NCBI GenBank assembly: GCA_019234175.1
Contig: JAFALP010000302.1
Coordinates: 1 to 9,736 of the forward strand
DNA from: Actinomycetota bacterium
GTDB taxonomy: Bacteria > Actinomycetota > Thermoleophilia > Gaiellales > Gaiellaceae
Length of the DNA: 9,736 bases
Reading direction: 5' to 3'
Part shown: positions 6,145-9,736 of the stretch, one piece after another
Numbering within the stretch: the first letter of the stretch is position 1
How the letters are laid out: each line of letters begins with the position of its first letter
Made by a program: the position numbers and the translations under genes
The notes under the pieces: model-generated
Seen by the model: only the letters and a program-made list of their open reading frames with translations
Database searches by the model: none
What the model was told of the DNA's origin: nothing

Positions 6145-7353
6145 CTAGAAGTGCGAGGTGAGGCCGGCGCCGCTCGCATCCTCGACGTCGGCGGGCGACT
6201 CCGCGTTGTCGTACCAGGAGCGCCAGTACTTCCCGTCGTCGAGGCCCTGCGCGAAGCGCGAGAGCTTCAAGGGGTGGAACGTGTCGCACATGACCGCGAG
6301 CTCGTGCGTCTCGTGCAGGCCGATGCTCTTCTCCGCAAGCCCCGGCTGCGGCCCGTGCGGCAGGCCGGACGGATGCAGCGTGATCGATCCCACCTCGACG
6401 CCCTTGCGCGAGCCGAAGTTGCCGGAGACGTAATAGATCATCTCCTCCGACTGCAGGTTCGAGTGGTGGTACGGGATCGGAATCGCGTTCGGGTCGAAGT
6501 CGAGCTTGCGCGGACAGAACGAGCAGATGACGAAGTTCTGCCCCTGGAACGTCTGGTGCGAGGGCGGCGGCTGATGGATGCGCCCCGTGATCGGCTCGAA
6601 GTCGTGGATCGAGAACGTCCACGGATAGAGGTAGCCGTCCCACCCGACGACGTCGAACGGGTGGTAGTCGACCATGTACGTCTGGTAGCCGCCGCGCACG
6701 CGCACCTTGACGGGGAACTCGCCCGTCTCGCGCACGGTGTGCAGCTCCGTGGGTGGATGGATGTCGCGGTGGTAGTACGGCGCGCCTTCCATGATCTGCC
6801 CGTAGTGGTTGCGGTAGCGCCGCGGGATCTCGACGAGGCCCGGCGTCTCGAACACGAGATAGCGCTGCGGGCCGCTCGGATCGAAGCGGTAGGTCGTCCC
6901 GCGCGGGATGACGATGTAGTCGCCCTCCTTGTACGGGACGTCGCCGAAGATCGTCTCCAGCGTCCCGGATCCCTCGTGCACGAAGACGACCTCGTCGCCC
7001 TCGCCGTTGCGGAAGAAGTAGTGCATGCGCCCCGCGGGGCGGCACAGGGAGATCTCGACGTCGTCGTTCCACATGAGCAGGCGGCGGCCGGTGATCTCGT
7101 CGCCCTCCGGCTCGGTGTCGAACGTCTTGAAGTGCCGGTGGCCGTGCTGCTCCGGGACCCACTCCTCGCGCACGATTGGCTCGAAGCCGGCCTGCTTCAC
7201 CACCCGGCACGGGGACTGCAGGTGGTACAGGATGGACTCGTTGCCGGTGAAGCCCTCGAGGCCCATGACCTCTTCGGTGAGGAGCGTCCCGTTGTCCCGG
7301 AACTGCACGTGCCGCTTGCGCGGGACGTCGCCGAGACGCTGGTAGAACGGCAT
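6145..7353 (-). CDS. hmgA: Homogentisate 1,2-dioxygenase family protein
   Basis: Homogentisate dioxygenase opens the aromatic ring of homogentisate to maleylacetoacetate in tyrosine/phenylalanine catabolism, using Fe(II) and O2. The 402-residue, bicupin protein shows the iron ligands: His297 and Glu303 in H-H-S-N-L-Q-S-E, and His333 in L-P-H-G-P. The spacings 6 and 30 are the same as His335/Glu341/His371 of the human enzyme. P-F-D-V-V-G-W-D-G (232-240) and D-Y-I-V-I-P-R-G-T-T-Y (145-155) are further family hallmarks. The motif around the ligands (HSNLQSEEM instead of HRNCMSEFM) shows it belongs to a diverged branch common in bacteria, so a related hydroquinone substrate is possible. The ATG at 7353 is 9 nt after the amine oxidase stop, without an obvious Shine-Dalgarno. 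An FAH-like gene two positions upstream in the operon supports an aromatic-catabolic role. The symbol follows the family and is not proof of substrate. Confidence 0.9.
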   Translation of the reverse strand: MPFYQRLGDVPRKRHVQFRDNGTLLTEEVMGLEGFTGNESILYHLQSPCRVVKQAGFEPIVREEWVPEQHGHRHFKTFDTEPEGDEITGRRLLMWNDDVEISLCRPAGRMHYFFRNGEGDEVVFVHEGSGTLETIFGDVPYKEGDYIVIPRGTTYRFDPSGPQRYLVFETPGLVEIPRRYRNHYGQIMEGAPYYHRDIHPPTELHTVRETGEFPVKVRVRGGYQTYMVDYHPFDVVGWDGYLYPWTFSIHDFEPITGRIHQPPPSHQTFQGQNFVICSFCPRKLDFDPNAIPIPYHHSNLQSEEMIYYVSGNFGSRKGVEVGSITLHPSGLPHGPQPGLAEKSIGLHETHELAVMCDTFHPLKLSRFAQGLDDGKYWRSWYDNAESPADVEDASGAGLTSHF

Positions 7354-7362
7354 GGCGACAGG

Positions 7363-8304
7363 TTACTGAAGCGCCAGCGCGGCGATTCGCCGTCCCACCG
7401 CGGGCGCGAACTTGAAGCCGTGGCCCGAGCACGCGGAGCCGACGACGACGCGACCGCGACGCTCGAGCACGAAGTCGTGGTCGGGTGTCGTCGTGTACAC
7501 GCAGGTGTCCGCCTCGACCGGATCGGGATCGACGCCGGGGAAGCGCGCGGCGACCCACGCGGCGATCCGCTCGACGATGGCGGGATCCGGCTCCGCCGGC
7601 TCGTCGGGATCCGACTCCGGCCCCGCGTGGTGCGCGCCGGCCTTGAGGCCGTGCAGCGGGTCGTGCAGCGCGTACATGTCGTGCCCGCCGCCGGCGCCGA
7701 TGTCGACGACCGAGGGCAGCGGCGGCCCGTCGCTGCGGAAGTACGCGACCGTCTCCCGCGTGACGCGCACGTCGATGTCGTCGACGAGCCTGCCGACCCA
7801 GGCGCCGGCGGTGACGACGACCGCGTCCGCGTCGACGTCGTCGAGCGACTCCACGCGCGTGTTCGCCTCCACCTCGATGCCGTCGAGGAACGCGCGGCGC
7901 GCCCGGTCGGCGAGCACGATGCCGGCGTCGCCGACCTGCACGGCGGTCCATCCCGACGGAACCGCGACGCCCTCGATCTCGGTCGGAAGCGTGTAGGCGA
8001 TGCCGCACTCGTCCAGCGCGCGTGCGGAGGTCAGCGACGGCTCGGGTGCGAGCTCGACGAGCCCGTACAGCTCGAGGAGCGTCGGGTCGAGGTCGTTCCA
8101 GCCGGCATACGCCTCCTGCGCGAAGCGGATCCACGCCGGGTCGGGATAGGCGAGCCGGAAGATCCGCGAGCGGCCGTGGCTCGAGCCGCGCGTGTTGTCG
8201 AGGTCGAACTGCTCGTACACGGTGACGTCTGCGCCGCCTTCGTGCAGCGCCCACGCCGCCGCGCAGCCCATGACACCCGCGCCGACGACGGCGACATGGG
8301 TCAC
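7363..8304 (-). CDS. MSOX-type FAD-dependent amine oxidase (sarcosine oxidase-like, DAO family)
   Basis: Monomeric sarcosine oxidase relatives oxidise secondary amines such as sarcosine, N-methyl amino acids or pipecolate, releasing H2O2. The GTG at 8304 puts the dinucleotide-binding motif G-A-G-V-M-G at residues 8-13, as expected, and the stop of the preceding gene overlaps it as GTGA. Features shared with MSOX are S-H-G-R-S-R (His43 and Arg47, equivalent to His45/Arg49), G-L-K-A-G-A-H (Lys221, the oxygen-activating lysine, and His225), the covalent-flavin cysteine Cys268 in D-T-C-V-Y-T-T-T-P-D, and S-G-H-G-F-K-F-A-P (293-301). The protein is 313 residues, about 70 shorter than typical MSOX, with the loss in the substrate domain and none of the listed residues missing. 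The substrate is therefore uncertain. It lies between the FAH-like and dioxygenase genes. The longer open frame above 8304 is an antisense or frame shadow. Confidence 0.9.
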   Translation of the reverse strand: MTHVAVVGAGVMGCAAAWALHEGGADVTVYEQFDLDNTRGSSHGRSRIFRLAYPDPAWIRFAQEAYAGWNDLDPTLLELYGLVELAPEPSLTSARALDECGIAYTLPTEIEGVAVPSGWTAVQVGDAGIVLADRARRAFLDGIEVEANTRVESLDDVDADAVVVTAGAWVGRLVDDIDVRVTRETVAYFRSDGPPLPSVVDIGAGGGHDMYALHDPLHGLKAGAHHAGPESDPDEPAEPDPAIVERIAAWVAARFPGVDPDPVEADTCVYTTTPDHDFVLERRGRVVVGSACSGHGFKFAPAVGRRIAALALQ

Positions 8305-8840
8305 GCGACGAGGAGGTCGCCGGAATGGAGCGTCGTGTTCGCAGCCGCGATCTCGAGCATGCGCTCCCAGTCTGCAGTAGCGGGGACGCCTTCGTCGGGT
8401 GTGGTTACGACCGGCCCCAGCACGAGCGCGAAGTCGCGTGACTTCGTGCCCGGCAAGGCGGGTGCGGTCCACTCGGCGAGCGGCGTGAAGCCGGCGATGC
8501 GCCCGTCGGAGTCGACGATCGCCGCCGTGCGCTCGACGGCGACGATCTCTGCAGCACCCTTCGGGAGAGGCACGCGGTCGCCGGGCGAGCGGATCGCCGC
8601 CGGGTTGGAGAACACGAAGTCGTCGCCGTCGAAGATGCGCACCGACGGCGGATGCAGCACGGGCGCCCGGAAGACGACGTCCGCGAGCGGATAGACGGCA
8701 TGCTCGCGTGCCTGGCCGCCGCCGCTGAAGAACGCCTGCAGCGTTTGCGCGGCGAGTTGCACCACACGGTCGCCGTCCAGCCGGCCGGGCCATCCCCGCT
8801 CCAGCACGACGTCCTTCGGCGAGAACATGACGAGCTTCAT
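8301..8840 (-). CDS. Short fumarylacetoacetate hydrolase (FAH)-like protein
   Basis: FAH-superfamily proteins cleave or isomerise acylpyruvates such as fumarylacetoacetate. This 179-residue protein, starting at the ATG at 8840, keeps the N-terminal pattern (L-A-D-V-V-F-R-A-P-V at 52-61), F-V-F-S-N-P-A-A-I (75-83), a G-T-K-S-R-D-F-A-L-V-L-G-P segment (131-143) and V-T-T-P-D-E (145-150). Differences from active members are clear. The acidic metal-ligand strand (usually YExE) reads A-E-I-V near 97-100, the N-D-x-S-A-R-D motif reads A-E-W-T-A-P-A, and the protein ends at L-H-S-G-D-L-L-V-A, where others continue with the A-T-G-T-P glycine-rich tail. It is some 40-100 residues shorter than usual. 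The frame is intact and overlapped at both ends (ATGA, GTGA), so it is a maintained gene, perhaps a divergent enzyme or a non-catalytic homologue. A GGAG about 9 nt upstream could serve as ribosome-binding site. Confidence 0.75.
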   Translation of the reverse strand: MKLVMFSPKDVVLERGWPGRLDGDRVVQLAAQTLQAFFSGGGQAREHAVYPLADVVFRAPVLHPPSVRIFDGDDFVFSNPAAIRSPGDRVPLPKGAAEIVAVERTAAIVDSDGRIAGFTPLAEWTAPALPGTKSRDFALVLGPVVTTPDEGVPATADWERMLEIAAANTTLHSGDLLVA

Positions 8841-9736
8841 TCCCCGGGCTCCGTGTGCACGAGCACGTCGGCGATCTCGGGCAGCGCGCGCCGGATGCGC
8901 TCCTCGATCTCGCTCGCGCGCGCGTGAGCGTCGATCAGCGCGCGGCCCGCGCCGAGCCGGAGGGTCAGGTAGGCGACGAGTCCTTCGTCCGTGTCGAGGA
9001 ACCGGAGCTCGTGCGGCTCGAGCCCGACGACCTCGCGCACGATCGAGCGCACGGTCGCCGCGTCGCCGGCGACCTCGGCCGCGCCGGCCTCTTCCGTGAG
9101 CGGCTCGAGGTGCGTGCGGATCGACTGGGCCTCCGGCACCGCGTCTGCGATGGCGCGCTCGACCTCCTCCGCGATCCCGTGCGCCTCTTCGAGCGAGAGG
9201 TCGCCGGGCAGCTTCAGGTGAAGCGAGAGCTCCGTGCACCCGTCCACGGACAGGACGCTGACGTTGTGCACCTCGCGCACGCGCGGGACGGCGAGCGCCG
9301 CCGCGTGCGCACGCTCGCGCACGGCCGCCTCCGACTCGATCGGCTCGACGTGCACGACCACGTCGGTCTCCGGCACCGCTCCCTGCACAGCCCGCTCGAC
9401 AGCGTCCGCGGCGGCGTGCCCCTGGCCGACCGCCGCGTCCGGCGACACGCCGATGACGACGTCGGCGAAGTGGCGCCCCGCCGCCTGCCGCATGCGCAGG
9501 CGGCGCAGCGCGACGTCCGGGAGCGCGACGATCGCACCCCGCGCCGCCGCCTCGGCCGCGAGCGGAGCCCGGTCCATGAGGACGTCGACGTTGCCCCGGA
9601 TGAGCCGTGCGGCCGCGCCGAGGACGAGCACGGCGACGAACAGCGCCGCGACCGCGTCGCCGTCGGGGTGCCCGGCCCTCGCGAGCAGGAGGCCGGCGAG
9701 CACCGCGAGCGAGCCGACGAGGTCGCCCGCGAAGTG
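8837..9736 (-). CDS. Cation diffusion facilitator (CDF) metal efflux protein with three tandem C-terminal repeats, 5'-truncated
   Basis: CDF transporters export Zn2+, Mn2+, Fe2+ or Co2+ by proton antiport. The frame is open to the window edge. Its first residues, H-F-A-G-D-L-V-G-S-L-A-V-L-A-G, are the fifth transmembrane helix with the metal-site HxxxD (residues 1 and 5 of the visible part). Helix 6 is D-A-V-A-A-L-F-V-A-V-L-V-L-G (27-40), followed by N-V-D-V-L-M-D at 49-55. The cytoplasmic part is long: three related repeats at about 57-133, 134-213 and 222-298. Each ends in a helix plus strand of the form H-A-x-A-x-x-V/I-E-x-x-(I/V)...P-E...H-x-E-P, with His107/His129, His186/His209 and His271/His294. 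Canonical CDFs have one such dimerisation domain (ZT_dimer). The stop overlaps the FAH-like start as ATGA. The N-terminal helices 1-4 and the start are outside the window. Confidence 0.9.
   Translation of the reverse strand, partial: HFAGDLVGSLAVLAGLLLARAGHPDGDAVAALFVAVLVLGAAARLIRGNVDVLMDRAPLAAEAAARGAIVALPDVALRRLRMRQAAGRHFADVVIGVSPDAAVGQGHAAADAVERAVQGAVPETDVVVHVEPIESEAAVRERAHAAALAVPRVREVHNVSVLSVDGCTELSLHLKLPGDLSLEEAHGIAEEVERAIADAVPEAQSIRTHLEPLTEEAGAAEVAGDAATVRSIVREVVGLEPHELRFLDTDEGLVAYLTLRLGAGRALIDAHARASEIEERIRRALPEIADVLVHTEPGE

Noticed and set aside
5729..8254. An 841-codon open frame on the minus strand in another frame across the GH13, dioxygenase and amine oxidase genes
   Set aside because: The translation is Arg/Ala/Pro-dominated low-complexity sequence typical of a third-position-GC shadow, and the true frames contain all family motifs.
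6124..8694. An 856-codon open frame on the plus strand, antisense to the dioxygenase, amine oxidase and FAH-like genes
   Set aside because: Its translation is rich in Arg, Val, Ala and His with no domain pattern. It is a frame shadow caused by high GC and lies opposite genes with clear catalytic motifs.

Overview
The window is a dense, very GC-rich (about 70%) bacterial chromosomal segment. GTG and TTG starts are frequent, genes overlap by 4 nt, and most starts lack a clear Shine-Dalgarno. The gene families and composition suggest an actinobacterium. Thermoleophilia-like is my best guess, but this is inference and no rRNA or marker gene is present to confirm it. Eleven protein genes fill nearly all of the 9.7 kb. 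I see no RNA genes, insertion sequences, CRISPR arrays or phage genes.

Plus strand, 1-1272: the C-terminal part of a class I glutamine amidotransferase (cut by the window edge) overlaps an EamA/DMT-type membrane transporter by 11 nt. The transporter converges on the minus-strand block, and the two genes share the palindrome CTAG as both stop codons.

Minus strand, 4315 down to 1269 (operon B): an AlkA-type DNA glycosylase, a GNAT acetyltransferase fused to an unrecognised C-terminal domain, an omega/SspA-like GST-fold protein with a CPYC motif, and a two-domain rhodanese sulfurtransferase. All four genes overlap. The content looks like DNA-damage repair and thiol/electrophile stress handling, which is inference from families.

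Minus strand, 9736 down to 4435 (operon A): a cation diffusion facilitator (cut by the right edge) with three tandem cytoplasmic repeats, a short and catalytically eroded fumarylacetoacetate-hydrolase-like protein, a compact MSOX-type flavin amine oxidase, a homogentisate 1,2-dioxygenase family protein, and a GH13 alpha-glucan hydrolase. The dioxygenase and the FAH-like protein together recall homogentisate (tyrosine/phenylalanine) catabolism. The metal transporter and the amine oxidase could be accessory to that or simply co-transcribed.

The only intergenic space over 20 nt is 4316-4434, between the two minus-strand operons. It holds a perfect 12-bp palindrome, a GC hairpin, three phased CGTAA motifs and a possible leaderless promoter for operon B. 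No strikingly new defence or mobile system is evident. The most unusual items are the triple-repeat CDF tail, the GNAT fusion, the truncated FAH-like protein, and a single amber codon separating two in-frame enzymes.
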